A stretch of 64,000 bases of DNA from Mastacembelus armatus (Eukaryota; Chordata; Actinopteri; Synbranchiformes; Mastacembelidae). The stretch is taken from NCBI RefSeq assembly GCF_900324485.2, contig NC_046640.1, forward strand, positions 18,662,217 through 18,726,216, written 5' to 3'. Positions within the stretch are counted from its first letter, which is position 1; each line of letters starts with the position of its first letter. The translations under genes and the position numbers were made by a program. Shown in pieces: positions 17,706-28,279 of the stretch. The notes below the pieces were generated by a model. The model saw only the letters and a list, made by a program, of their open reading frames with translations. It did not search any database and was not told the origin of the DNA.

Positions 17706-18151
17706 ACTCTCGAGCACAATAATAAACAGCAGAATCTTCAGTTTTCAGACTGTTCATCTGCAGATACAGCTGCCGTCTGTTGTTGTCTCTGGAGATGGTA
17801 AACCGGCCTTGGACTGACCGAGAGTAGTAGATTCTGTCACTATCATATTCAATGCTTGCAAGCCACTCCAGTCCTTTTCCAGGAGCCTGTCTGACCCAGC
17901 CCATCCAGTAGTTAACGAAATCCAATCCAGAGGCTGTACAGGTCAATGTGTGGGATTCTCCAGGCCTTTTAACCACTGGTCCAGATTCTGTCAGAGTCTG
18001 ACCATCAACACCTGTCAAGACAAACCAGAAAATAGTCAGTTGATGTAAGTTTGCACCTTTTTGAAAACAGATTGATTTCAAGCTTTGCAGATATTTTCTC
18101 ACCTGCCCAGCAGATGGTTAAAAGCAGCAATCCTGTCCTATAGTCCATCAT
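17706..18151 (-). CDS. ighv: IGH V segment V10 (family A)
   Basis: Leader exon 18103-18151, V exon 17706-18011, sound splice sites, open frame. FR1 [11 protein letters not shown]2 [15 protein letters not shown]3 [27 protein letters not shown]2 is acidic (IEYDSDRI), unlike the Gly/Ser CDR2 of its neighbours, and so widens the germline repertoire. All landmarks are canonical; likely functional. Confidence 0.92.
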
Positions 18152-18223
18152 GTTAAACTGTGTGTCCACTGTTCTCTGTCGTCCTCTCTGCAGTCAGATA
18201 AGTAGAGGTGGAAGACATCTGAG

Positions 18224-18231
18224 TTTTGCAT
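18224..18231 (-). promoter_or_regulatory. Octamer variant ATGCAAAA, V10 promoter
   Basis: Family-A octamer variant upstream of V10 leader. Confidence 0.6.
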
Positions 18232-18344
18232 TGACTCCTCCTCTCCGGAAGGAGTGAACCAGACTGGTCATCATAGACATGTCTTCTTTCAGTCAATATA
18301 TAGTGAGAGTTGTAGTTTGAGCCTAATGAGTTTTCATTCAATCT

Positions 18345-19174
18345 GAAATTTAAAAAAAAGAATTTGAATAGGCTTCAGAAAATGATTTCTGTGTGGTAAA
18401 ATCAGGTTTTTCTTCTAATATTGTGTGTAATGCTCAGAATATGAAACAGTTTTAGCTACAAACAAAAACTTCACAAAACTCAAAGTTTAAATATGTAAAG
18501 TTTTGTTCCTACTGCCCTGATCCAAATTTTACTTTTGACGGAAAATAGATGATCTGTTGTTATTTGTACATTACATCTGTAAAGTAAATAAATGTATTCA
18601 CATATAGAAAAGCAAAGTCACCACAGTTAAAATGTTAGTAAGTTCTGCAGGACAATCAGGTTCCTAATGTGATTTAACTTCACAGATAAAAGGAGTGTCC
18701 TGGTCTTTTGATTCATCTGACTTTAATTGAAGGTTGATCAGTCTTTCAGAAATGCATAAACTTGTCCCTCAGTGCTCTGCATGTTATTGATGTGTTTATA
18801 AGGTGGGAAGTGTTTGCATAGACCTCCCTCTACTGGTTTAAAAAGGGAACATGTAACACACATTTTCATAAACTGAATATTTTTTAAACACCATAGGAAT
18901 TTTTTAAATTTCTTAGGTTATGGTAGCAAATCTCTGGACTGATGGAACAGGACAATCATATGAATCTTAGACTGATTGTGTAGCAGTTTTCATTAATGTT
19001 TCCATCTTCACCAACATAAAAAATGCATTGTATGTAGTTTTCTTGATACTGTAACAGTGAATGAGCTACTATTAATCTGATCTTTGTCAGATGTAAATTT
19101 ATGACCCATCTCTCTGAAACAGCGTAAATCTTGCTCTGAGGCAACTGAGTGTTTGGTTCAGTCGTGTGTTTGTG
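18345..19174. other. Spacer V10-V11
   Basis: No V exon. Contains the empty site homologous to the LINE insertion (near 18534) and the second orphan promoter-like pair. Confidence 0.6.
18795..18819 (-). promoter_or_regulatory. Orphan octamer-TATA pair (copy 2)
   Basis: ATGCAAAC (18819-18812) and TATAAA (18800-18795) on the minus strand, in a block copied from or to 14050-14220. No leader exon follows. Confidence 0.45.
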
Positions 19175-19213
19175 GTTTTTTGTGCAGGTTGGTTGGTGGG
19201 TTTTACCACTGTG
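19175..19213 (-). other. V11 23-RSS
   Basis: CACAGTG heptamer, 23-bp spacer, nonamer ACAAAAAAC (one change from ACAAAAACC). Confidence 0.85.
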
Positions 19214-19662
19214 GGCCCACGTGCACAGTAATAAACAGCTGTGTCCTCAGGCTGCAGATTCTCTGCTTTTATAGTCACTGTTCCAGCAGAAGTGTCTCTG
19301 CTGTAGCTGAACTTGTTCTTCAAAGCATTATTGTGAGTTAAACTACCACCACCCCACATATGGAAAATCCACTCCATTGGTTTTCCTTCAGGCTGTCTGA
19401 TCCAACCTGTTGCATAGCTGTTATCAGTCAGAGAATAACCAGAGACCTGACAGGTGATGGTCAAAGACTGTCCAGGCTGCACAGCCTTTGAGTCTGGCTG
19501 GATGAGATTGAGACTGTGAACACCTGTGGAAACAGAAATCAACATTATCTCCATCATTCATCTGAATATTCAGTGTTTCTAATGTGTTTGTTAGTGTGAA
19601 TCCACTGAAAGCTCCTCACAGGATCCAGCTGCCAGCAGCAGTATCAGAGCTATAGAGAACAT
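19214..19662 (-). CDS. ighv: IGH V segment V11 (family C)
   Basis: Leader exon 19620-19662 (MFSVALILLLAAGS), V exon 19214-19523. [64 protein letters not shown]. It is the cleanest family-C member: uninterrupted short leader intron, consensus octamer and consensus heptamer. The block V11-V12 is a duplicate of V1-V2. Confidence 0.92.
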
Positions 19663-19758
19663 GGTTGATGTTGAAGCTCTTCTGTCCTCTCACTGACACA
19701 CAGGCCCACACTGCACTTCCTTATGAGCTACATTCATTTACATATTGTTGAATCATTC

Positions 19759-19766
19759 ATTTGCAT
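19759..19766 (-). promoter_or_regulatory. Octamer ATGCAAAT, V11 promoter
   Basis: Consensus octamer about 95 bp upstream of the leader ATG. Confidence 0.8.
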
Positions 19767-20338
19767 GTCACCAAAATCATTTTAAACATTCCAGATGTTG
19801 ATGTAGAAATCTTGTTGACAGAGTGAGATGATGAGCAGCAACAGATGAAGCTGTAGTTACTGATCCAGCAGTTACATGTTTCTGTGTGATGTCAATACAA
19901 ATGTCTAGTTCAGTCTGTCAGTTAAGCTCAGTGATTAACTGGGGATTGTGTCTTTATAGTGACAAAGGTGAGAAGAGCTTGACACTGACTGTGTCCTAGT
20001 TTTATTATAACAAACTGCATCGTTATTTTTTATAATTTCACTGCCACATTTTTATGTATTTTATAGGCCATTAACTGAACAATCAAGTGGCCAGAATTCA
20101 TCTTACAGCTTTAACATTTCACTATTTCTAACCTGTACAATAACTTCATCAGCCCATTGTGGTGTCCTTGGCTGTTTTGTAAGGAAAATGTATTATTTAT
20201 ATGTTTTAATCGTTATTCTTTTTGATTAATTAATTCATTAATTTCCTACATTTCCTATTAAAAACATAAATTAACAATAAATACAAAACATTTTATTCTC
20301 ATAGTTTGAGAGAAATTTTGGATTGGATTTGGAACTCA
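19767..20338. other. Spacer V11-V12
   Basis: No gene; near-identical copy of 1373-1941. Confidence 0.7.
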
Positions 20339-20377
20339 GGTTTTTGTACAGCTGCTGAACCAACTCCAGTCACTGTG
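20339..20377 (-). other. V12 23-RSS (consensus)
   Basis: CACAGTG, 23-bp spacer, ACAAAAACC. Confidence 0.88.
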
Positions 20378-20795
20378 ACTCTCGAGCACAATAATAAACA
20401 GCAGAATCTTCAGTTTTCAGACTGTTCATCTGCAGATACAGCTGCTGTCTGTTGTTGTCTCTGGAGATGGTAAACCGGCCTTGGACTGACTGAGAGTAGT
20501 ATTTGCTGCTACCGCTACCACTATCAAGAGTAGCAACCCACTCCAGTCCTTTTCCAGGAGCCTGTCTGATCCAGGCCATCCAAGAGCCACCAAAGTCAAA
20601 TCCAGAGGCTGTACAGGTCAATGTGTGGGATTCTCCAGGCCTTTTAACCACTGGTCCAGATTGTGTCAGATTCTGACCATCAACACCTGTCAAGACAAAC
20701 CAGAAAATAGTCATTTGATGTAAGTTTGCACCTTCTGGAAAACAGATTGATTTCAGGCTTTGCAGATATTTTCTCACCTGCCCAGCAGATGGTTT
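20378..20795 (-). pseudogene. V12, family-A V with truncated leader
   Basis: The V exon 20378-20686 is open and canonical ([31 protein letters not shown]). The leader exon keeps only its 3' end (20778 to about 20795, donor GTGAG intact). Upstream of that, the start codon, the hydrophobic leader and the octamer found in V2 are replaced by unrelated sequence. It has lost its own start and promoter; its duplicate V2 is intact. Confidence 0.85.
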
Positions 20796-21458
20796 AAGAG
20801 GGACTGTATTTTTTCTGTCTGTTAAATAGTCTGAACTCACTCAGCCTGGGTATGTCTGTCTGATTTTTTTTTCTTCCCCTTTTAGAGCAATGGTCCAACC
20901 TGTTTCTGTTAAATTTTATCTTCAAATTGTAACTGACAAAGAAAATTAGTATTGTTCATGTGCATGTGTGTGTGCCAGCACCCCTGATATTACTCACATT
21001 CTGGAGACTGAAACCTGTATACACACTCACAGTGTGGGGACTCAGCTGTTCCCCACCCTGTAAATCATGTAGTTCTAGACAACTGGGTTTAAGATTCAGG
21101 TTACAATTGGTCATGTAGTGGTGATGGGTAAATCCTGAGGAGGTGAATGTAAGTCAATGTAGAGTCCTCACAAATAATGGAAACACGTGTGTGCATGTGT
21201 GTGTAGAATCTGATAGTAGTAGAAAGAGAGGGAAAGAAAATGCTTAAATATTAGTTTCAGTCTTCTTCTTTTTCTATCAGGACCAGTGTTTTAGTTAAAT
21301 CTATGTTGGTGATTGGTGAATGTTCATCAGTCCACACCTTGATCCACTGATTCTGTATATTGCTCCTAAATTAATACTTGACATGTTGTTCCTAATCCAA
21401 AACCAAATACTTTGAAGCTGTGAGCTGATTTTGGTCCATCAATCCAAAACGACTAACA
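20796..21458. other. Non-V insertion or replacement upstream of V12
   Basis: Unlike other V upstream regions. It includes motifs of a common fish intronic repeat (CACTCACAGTGTGGGGACTC, AAGTCAATGTAGAGTCCTCA, (TG)n). No open gene. Confidence 0.45.
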
Positions 21459-21497
21459 GGTTTTTGTACAGCTGCTGAACCAACTCCAGTCACTGTG
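21459..21497 (-). other. V13 23-RSS (consensus)
   Basis: CACAGTG, 23-bp spacer, ACAAAAACC. Confidence 0.88.
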
Positions 21498-21943
21498 ACT
21501 ATCGAGCACAAAAATAAACAGCAGAATCTTCAGTTTTCAGACTGTTCATCTGCAGATGCAGCTGCTGTCTGTTGTTGTCTCTGGAGATGGTAAACCGGCC
21601 TTGGACTGACTGAGAGTAGTAGATGCTGCTGCTATCCCAGCTAATGGTTGCAACCCACTCCAGTCCCTTTCCAGGAGCCTGTCTGACCCATGCCATATGG
21701 TAGCTGCTGAATGTGAATCCAGAGGCTGTACAGGTCAATGTGTGGGATTCTCCAGGCCTTTTAATCACTGGTCCAGATTCTGTCAGAGTCTGACCATCAA
21801 CACCTGTCAAGACAAACCAGAAAATAGTCAGTTGATGTAAGTTTGCACCTTCTTGAAAACAGATTGATTTCAAGCTTTGCAGATATTTTCTCACCTGCCC
21901 AGCAGATGGTTAAAAGCAGCAGTCCTGTCCTATAGTCCATCAT
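21498..21943 (-). CDS. ighv: IGH V segment V13 (family A)
   Basis: Leader exon 21895-21943, V exon 21498-21803. FR1 [11 protein letters not shown]2 [12 protein letters not shown]2 [10 protein letters not shown]3 EDSAVYFC. After CAR the germline reads TAG just before the heptamer, where most family-A segments have GAG. Trimming during V-D joining would normally remove it, but untrimmed joins would be out of action. Otherwise canonical and probably functional. Confidence 0.88.
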
Positions 21944-22015
21944 GTTAAACTGTGTGTCCACTGTTCTCTGTCGTCCTCTCTGCAGTCAGATAAGTAGAGG
22001 TGGAAGACATCTGAG

Positions 22016-22023
22016 TTTTGCAT
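22016..22023 (-). promoter_or_regulatory. Octamer variant ATGCAAAA, V13 promoter
   Basis: Family-A octamer variant upstream of V13 leader. Confidence 0.6.
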
Positions 22024-22139
22024 TGACTCCTCCTCTCAGGAAGGAGTGAACCAGACTGGTCATCATAGACATTTCTTGTTTCAGTCAATATATAGTGACA
22101 GTTGTGGTTTGAGCCTAATAAGTTTTCATTCAATCTGAA

Positions 22140-22752
22140 TTTAAAAAAATCAAATAGGCTTCACAAAATTATTTCTGTGTGGTAAAATCTGATTTTTCTT
22201 CTAATATTGTGTGTAATGATCAGAATAAGAAACCGTGTTTACTACAAACAAAAACTTTACAGAACTCAAAGTTTAAATATACTAAGACATTTTCTTGGTT
22301 AAATGTTACATGTTTGTTTACAATGTGAAGACCTTTAATATGATGGATATGTGCATTTATGTCATTTTAAAATCATGAGCCATTTGAAAATTTTCAAAAA
22401 CGTCAACTTTGATTGTTTTTACAGCAAGTTTGTGTATGTGTGGTCTTAATGTCATATGTCAGATCAGTGGTCTGAAGGCTCCTAAACTGGTGACAAATGA
22501 AATGGAAAGAAAACTTTCTGAAGATGAACTTCTTGTTAGGCTCTAAGTTTTTAAAGTCAGTCTAATTTACTGTTTACTAATGTTCAGTGAGTTTACTGTC
22601 TGAGTAATTAAGATGATATTGATAAATTAAGGAACATATAAAATCAACCAACTGTTCCCTGTTTACTCCAAAAGTAAACTGGTCTGAAATCATTAGTGGT
22701 CTGAGGGCTCCTCCTCTGGTGGCTTCATGTTACAGGTTTTCAGGCACTGAGG
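22140..22752. other. Spacer V13-V14
   Basis: No gene; holds the empty site for the SINE inserted at 10802. Confidence 0.6.
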
Positions 22753-22791
22753 GGTTTTTGTTCAGGTCTACTGATGGTTTGTGTTATTGTG
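22753..22791 (-). other. V14 RSS (heptamer CACAATA)
   Basis: CACAATA, 23-bp spacer, ACAAAAACC. Confidence 0.8.
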
Positions 22792-23221
22792 GGTCTCTGG
22801 CACAGTAATACACAGCAGTGTCTTCAGGCTTCATGTTCTGTCCGTTCAGAGTCGCTGTGTTGCTGGAAGAGTCTAAGTTAATACTGAACTTGTTCTTTAG
22901 TGAATCTTTGTATGCTGTGGTGTGTCCAGCACGTGCACTTCCAATCCACTCCAGTCCTTTCCCTGCAGGCTGTCTGATCCAAGCTGTCCAGTAGCCACTC
23001 ACAGAATAAGAGACCTGACAGGTGATGGTCAGACGTTGACCTGGCTGCACAGTCACAGAGGCTGGCTGTGTCAGCTGTTCACATTTCACACCTGTTAAAA
23101 ACAATGAATATATTATGACAAATTATCAAGTGATACTGTAAAAAAGAACAGTTTTCTATGTCAAATCTAGAGACTCACATGATCCAGCTGCCAACAGCAG
23201 CAGCAGAGCAACAGGAAACAT
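22792..23221 (-). CDS. ighv: IGH V segment V14 (family B)
   Basis: Leader exon 23179-23221 (MFPVALLLLLAAGS), V exon 22792-23091. [65 protein letters not shown]. No unpaired CDR2 cysteine, unlike V5 and V8. Splice sites, TATA and octamer all present. Likely functional; paired with V15 as a duplicate of V5-V6. Confidence 0.92.
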
Positions 23222-23299
23222 GTTTTCTAATGAAAGTGATGTGTGAACTACTCTGACAGTCTGACTGGAGGTTTTTATAGGTATGAGGAAGGTCACTGA

Positions 23300-23307
23300 G
23301 TTTGCAT
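23300..23307 (-). promoter_or_regulatory. Octamer variant ATGCAAAC, V14 promoter
   Basis: Family-B octamer variant with a TATA-like box downstream. Confidence 0.65.
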
Positions 23308-23309
23308 AG

Positions 23310-24336
23310 AATCAGACTCATAAGAGCTACAGTGTTGGTGTGATCAGATCTAATAATAGTTGGTTCATTGTTCAGTGAAAACATGGCTGGAAATCAGCTC
23401 TGCCTTAGATATGAATGTTTCATTTCATTGCACATTTAACTGTAACATGTTGAAAAGGTCCCAGCATTTACTTTAACAGTTCCTGAAAACTATTTATTCC
23501 TAAGTTACTGTAATTACTTTTTAAAAACTTAAATACATCCTACTGTAATTAAAAACAATAAATATCATTACTACTTCAATGTTAATATTAACATGACTCC
23601 TGGATTATTGAAGGCATATTAAAATCAACACTAGAGTAACAATGATGGTGAACAGCAATGGAAACAGGTTTAATCTTATCAGCACTGAATTTTCTAATTG
23701 CTGCTTTTTTTTTTTTTTTAGACACTTACTTATTCTTAACTTATATTTATTTGTTTAAACTGGATCATATGAACAGTTTAAAATATTTTTTTGCAAAAAT
23801 ATATAAATATTTAGCTTAGTGAAGATTAAAGTGAAGATTAAAGAATCTAGAGGAAGAAACGTGTTTCAGCCCATAGAAAGTTCATGTTCATTCAGATATA
23901 AATTACTTTATTGTCTTGTTACTCCACATTGTTTCAATTCATTGCAGTTGTCTTCTCTGAAAGATATACATGAAACTGTAGTGTGTGATTTACTCATTTA
24001 GCTATTTATTCTATATTTATTATATATTTAATGTAGGTCAGTAATGAGAAGAGACAGCAGGCTCCCTGAAGTCTTCATAACAGCTGGATTAGTTGTTTCA
24101 TTCATCTTTGATCAAAGTCTCACAAGAACCAAAATGCACAGGATCTTTTGGTAACACTGGTATAAAACAAGTACATTCTTGTCTTAGCCTTAATACACTG
24201 AAGTAGTTTATTTAAAACTACATTATAGGTGTCTGTGTGTTTTTAAGCACCATCTTTGATCTGCGACAGCAAAAAAATAAAATAATATATTATCATAATT
24301 ACTAGAACCCATCAGGCTACTGAGTAGGCTACTGTA
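23310..24336. other. Spacer V14-V15
   Basis: No gene; near-identical to 5780-6814. Confidence 0.65.
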
Positions 24337-24375
24337 GGTTTTTGTACAGCTGCTGAACCAACTCCAGTCACTGTG
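24337..24375 (-). other. V15 23-RSS (consensus)
   Basis: CACAGTG, 23-bp spacer, ACAAAAACC. Confidence 0.88.
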
Positions 24376-24815
24376 ACTATCGAGCACAATAATAAGCAGC
24401 AGAATCTCCAGTTTTCAGACTGTTCATCTGCAGATACAGCTGCTGTCTTTTGTTGTCTCTGGAGATGGTAAACCGGCCTTGGACTGACTGAGGGTTGTAA
24501 GTGCTGCCACCACCACTGCTAATGTAAGCAACCCACTCCAGTCCTTTTCCAGGAGCCTGTCTGACCCAGCCCATCCTGAATGTGAATCCAGAGGCTGTAC
24601 AGGTCAATGTGTGGGATTCTCCAGGCCTTTTAACCACTGGATCAGACTCTGTCAGAGTCTGACCATCAACACCTGTCAAGACAAACCAGAAAATAGTCAG
24701 TTGATGTAAGTTTGCACCTTCTTGAAAACAGATTGATTTCAAGCTTCATTACAGATATTTTCTCACCTGCCCAGCAGATGGTTAAAAGCAGCAGTCTTGT
24801 CCTATAGTCCATCAT
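24376..24815 (-). CDS. ighv: IGH V segment V15 (family A, shortened CDR1)
   Basis: Leader exon 24767-24815, V exon 24376-24672, clean splice sites. CDR1 is three codons shorter than in V13 or V4 (GFTFRMGW), an in-frame deletion. FR3 ends [12 protein letters not shown], with Gly for the usual Glu and Ala for Val, and a germline TAG follows just before the heptamer as in V13. Open and splice-competent; expression plausible, with an unusual CDR1 loop. Confidence 0.82.
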
Positions 24816-24897
24816 GTTAAACTGTGTGTCCACTGTTCTCTGTCGTCCTCTCTGCAGTCAGATAAGTAGAGGTGGAAGACATCTGAGTTTTGCATTG

Positions 24898-24905
24898 ACT
24901 CCTCC
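24898..24905 (-). promoter_or_regulatory. Octamer variant ATGCAAAA, V15 promoter
   Basis: Family-A octamer variant upstream of V15 leader. Confidence 0.6.
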
Positions 24906-24989
24906 TCTCAGGAAGGAGTGAACCAGCCTGGTCATCATAGACCTTGTTTGATCAATTTAAAAAATATATGAATTTGAATTGAATTTGTG

Positions 24990-25437
24990 TAGTTGCCAAA
25001 GGTCGACTCTTATCTGGTGACAAAAGCACATCACAGACCTGAGACGTGATTGGAGGAATTTCACTGAAATAAAAGCAAAGAGATCTATTTTTATTTCCCT
25101 GACAGAAAATCTTAACTGAAAAAAACTGTTAATAGAATAATATAAATTAAAACTTTGCTCTTTAACTCATTGGAAGAGACAATGCAGTTGGTTTGAGTCA
25201 TGAAGAAGTTTCAGTTTCTAACATATCAGTGAAGCTGACTAAAGAGAACTAAAGATGCTAATTTCTTTATGATTTACTGAATGTCATTATAGAAGAATAA
25301 TCTATTTTATATTGTTTACACATTTTCAGTGCACTTTACTTTTGCAACACTGTTTTCTGTGAACTATGATAAAATCATTAGTGGTCTGAGGGCTCCTCCT
25401 CTGGTGGCTTCATGTTACAGGTTTTCAGGCACTGAGG
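24990..25437. other. Spacer V15-V16
   Basis: No gene; copy of the 4770-5223 and 12250-12704 spacers. Confidence 0.6.
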
Positions 25438-25476
25438 GGTTTTTGTTCAGGTCTACTGATGGTTTGTGTTATTGTG
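25438..25476 (-). other. V16 RSS (heptamer CACAATA)
   Basis: CACAATA, 23-bp spacer, ACAAAAACC. Confidence 0.8.
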
Positions 25477-25902
25477 AGTATCTGGCACAGTAATACACAG
25501 CAGTGTCTTCAGGCTGCATGTTCTGTCCGTTCAGAGTCACTGTGTTGCTGGAAGAGTCTAAGTCAATACTGAACTTGTTCTTTAGTGAATCTTTGTAGTA
25601 TGTGGTGTGTCCAGCACGTGCACTTCCAATCCACTCCAGTCCTTTCCCTGCAGGCTGTCTGATCCAAGCTGTGTAGTAGCTGCTCACAGAATAAGAGACC
25701 TGACAGGTGATGGTCAGACGTTGACCTGGCTGCACAGTCACAGAGGCTGGCTGTGTCAGCTGTTCACATTTCACACCTGTTAAAAAGACAAACATCTTGT
25801 GTCACCAGTCATCAGGTTGTACTGCAGAACATGAAATACTGACTGAACTGATGACTCACATGATCCAGCTGCCAACAGCAGCAGCAGAGCTACAGACAAC
25901 AT
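25477..25902 (-). CDS. ighv: IGH V segment V16 (family B)
   Basis: Leader exon 25860-25902 starts MLSVALLLLLAAGS (slightly different from V5 and V14), V exon 25477-25776. VKCEQLTQPASV, CQVSYSVSSYY, AWIRQPAGK, CDR2 [20 protein letters not shown]. Promoter has ATGCAAAC and a TATA-like box. Its upstream flank (25903-26390) is not shared with V5 or V14. Likely functional. Confidence 0.92.
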
Positions 25903-25988
25903 TGTTTATGCTGCAACTGACGTGCTGTGAACTGCACTGACAGTCTGATCTGAAGTTTTTATAGCTGAATGAAAGGGAAGGTCACTAA

Positions 25989-25996
25989 GTTTGCAT
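25989..25996 (-). promoter_or_regulatory. Octamer variant ATGCAAAC, V16 promoter
   Basis: Family-B octamer variant, about 87 bp upstream of the leader ATG. Confidence 0.65.
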
Positions 25997-26397
25997 AGAA
26001 TCAAACATTAATGCTGATCCTCCCAGAGCCAATAAATCTGATCAGTGCTACTATAAACTATTGATTCATAAATATGTTGTAGTTGTATTTTAATTTGGAC
26101 ACACTTTCTCATTAAATTCAAAAGTGAAGTGTCTCCAGACTTTTGGTAGTGTAAATGAATATTGAATGAATATTGGAAAATATATTAATTACAATCAGCT
26201 TTACAATAACTGATATGATACAACCATGGAAACAAACACCACAGCCACCACAAATGTTATCTTATCTTTGTGTAAACCATATATACATTGTTTGTTTAAA
26301 TGTAGTTATTTATGAACTGTCATTATCTGTCTGTACATCAGACTCTTGATTAACTTAAATGTATCAGTATTAAAATGTTACTTTACTTATTTGCTCC

Positions 26398-26830
26398 AAA
26401 AAGGAATAGTGACAGCAGATAGGATTGTGTAAATTGAATAAAAAATGAAATTTGCTGTGTCTGGTTTGCAGATTTGCATCAATGTCTCTAATGTTCACAC
26501 TTTTTACAGATGTTTGAACACAGAAACATACAGAGAAACAGGTGCTCAGGAACTGAAAACCCCTGTGCAATGAACTACATCATTTAGTTTAGAGAAAAAC
26601 ATGGAGTCATTCATGTATTTATAGATTGTTTTCTTATAATTTTTTAAAAGTCAAATCAGATACAAATGTGAGAAGGAGTTAATGTAACAAAGACCCAGGA
26701 TTCATCCTGCTTGTGTTTATGTTGCTGCAGTTGTGCATTATGGAGCAATATCAGTATTTTATTCCTGTTTAGTTTCACTCTTTGTTTTCAAAGTCTAATA
26801 CTCAGAGATCAGTGTGCAGTGTGTTTGGAC
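26398..26830 (-). repeat. Duplicated block, copy 1, with orphan octamer
   Basis: Resembles 27330-27720 in the same orientation (shared runs GACAGCAGATAGGATTGTGT, CATACAGAGAAACAGGTGCT, CAGGATTCATCCTG). Contains a perfect ATGCAAAT octamer on the minus strand at 26479-26472 with no V exon downstream. Confidence 0.65.
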
Positions 26831-26850
26831 AGTTTTGTAGTCTCTTGTGT

Positions 26851-26957
26851 TATTGTGTTTCTTGAGCACAATAATAAACAGAAAAATCTTCTTGTTTCAG
26901 ATTCTTCACTTCTAAATACACAACATTTTGGGAAGTGTCTTTGATAGAAAACTAGCC
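26851..26957 (-). pseudogene. V17, FR3 relic of an IGH V segment
   Basis: The minus strand reads VYLEVKNLKQEDFSVYYCAQE, an FR3 end with the final cysteine, closest in pattern to V18. Next to it is a CACAATA heptamer (26857-26851), but no good nonamer at 23 bp. Upstream of FR3 no FR2, FR1 or leader can be seen. An octamer at 27382-27389 may be its old promoter. A decayed V. Confidence 0.65.
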
Positions 26958-27329
26958 CTGGAGACAGGAATATATTCAGAGCAAGCAGAATGGGTGGGGA
27001 ATGTGTATCACTATGTGAATTTGTATAATGATATGTTGGAGGTACAGTCCTGAAAAATAAAGAGGCATGAAAAGTAAAACAGTCAGGAACAGTGAGAGAG
27101 AGAAATTATTCCAGCTGTTGATGTAAAAATCTTGACATAAACTTGAAGTTTATAGTTTAAGTTTATAGTCAGATGTTGAGCTGCAAATGATTTAACAGAT
27201 GAAGATGTAGTCACTGATCCAGCAGTTACATGTTTCTGTGTGAAAAGGAAGGTCACTAAGTTTGCATAGAATCAAGCATATCAAACTTTAATGCATTAAT
27301 GCAGAGATTTCTGTTGTAACATGTGCTTG

Positions 27330-27720
27330 ATGACAGCAGATAGGATTGTGTAAGTAGTATAAAAACTTGTCTTGTTTGCAGATTTGCATGAATGAGTTTT
27401 AATGGTCACACTCTTTGCAGATGTTTGAATACAGAAACATACAGAGAAACAGGTGCTGAGGAACTGAAACCAGTATGAAAAACTGTGTCCTCTAGTTTAC
27501 ATTAAAACTGTCATTCATTTGTAGATTGCTTTTTTGTTTGTTATATTATCTTTTAATAATTGAATCACACGTAAATGTGACATGAAGTTAAAATATTAAT
27601 ATAACAATTAAAGGCACAGGATTCATCCTGGTTGTTGTGATTTTGCAGTTATGTTATGGAGTGGTATCAACATTTGTCATTCTTTCAATTCTTTTATTGT
27701 GAAATGTGCCTTTAAAGTCC
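27330..27720 (-). repeat. Duplicated block, copy 2, with octamer
   Basis: Partner of 26398-26830. Perfect ATGCAAAT octamer on minus at 27389-27382, upstream of the V17 relic. Confidence 0.6.
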
Positions 27721-28202
27721 AGCAATAGATCAGTGCTACATTAATCACTGATGAATATAAACATCCTAAAGCCAAACTTTACTTTAAAAATGTCTGTGAG
27801 CACATGACATTAATCCTGTAGTGGCTAAAACCAACAGTGGGTTATCACTGAAATGTCTGTGAATCTAGAACCTGTTTTAGTTTGTTCATTCTTACTGGTT
27901 AAGGCCTAAATTTATATATTTTAAAATGATTTAAATCTTTAAGTTCAAAAATTCATTCACAGATTCAAAACAGAAACATTTCTTACTAACACATTTTTAA
28001 TCCATGTGGTTAATTCCCCTTTTTTGTTCATCATTCATAAATTATAATTATTTCTTTTAGTAGTTGAGACATAACAATACTGTTTCAAAATAATAGGTGG
28101 GAATAATATTACACAGTACACTGATGTAGAAAGGCATATGGCGCTACAACCCTTAAAACTGAGGAAGTCATAAACCACAGCCTGAACTGTTTTAGACATT
28201 TA
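27721..28202. other. Spacer downstream of V18
   Basis: AT-rich; no gene or repeat recognised. Confidence 0.5.
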
Positions 28203-28216
28203 CTGCCCCCTGCAGG
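28203..28216 (-). promoter_or_regulatory. CTCF-like motif beside V18 RSS
   Basis: On the minus strand CCTGCAGGGGGCAG matches the CTCF core (CCASYAGRKGGCAG) at 13 of 14 positions. It lies 24 bp past the V18 nonamer. Confidence 0.45.
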
Positions 28217-28240
28217 CTTTTGCAAAAAATAATTATTTAA

Positions 28241-28279
28241 GGTTTTTGTAAAGCCTTTCTGCAGACTTGAAACAGAGTG
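28241..28279 (-). other. V18 23-RSS (heptamer CACTCTG)
   Basis: CACTCTG (28279-28273), 23-bp spacer, ACAAAAACC (28249-28241). Confidence 0.8.
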
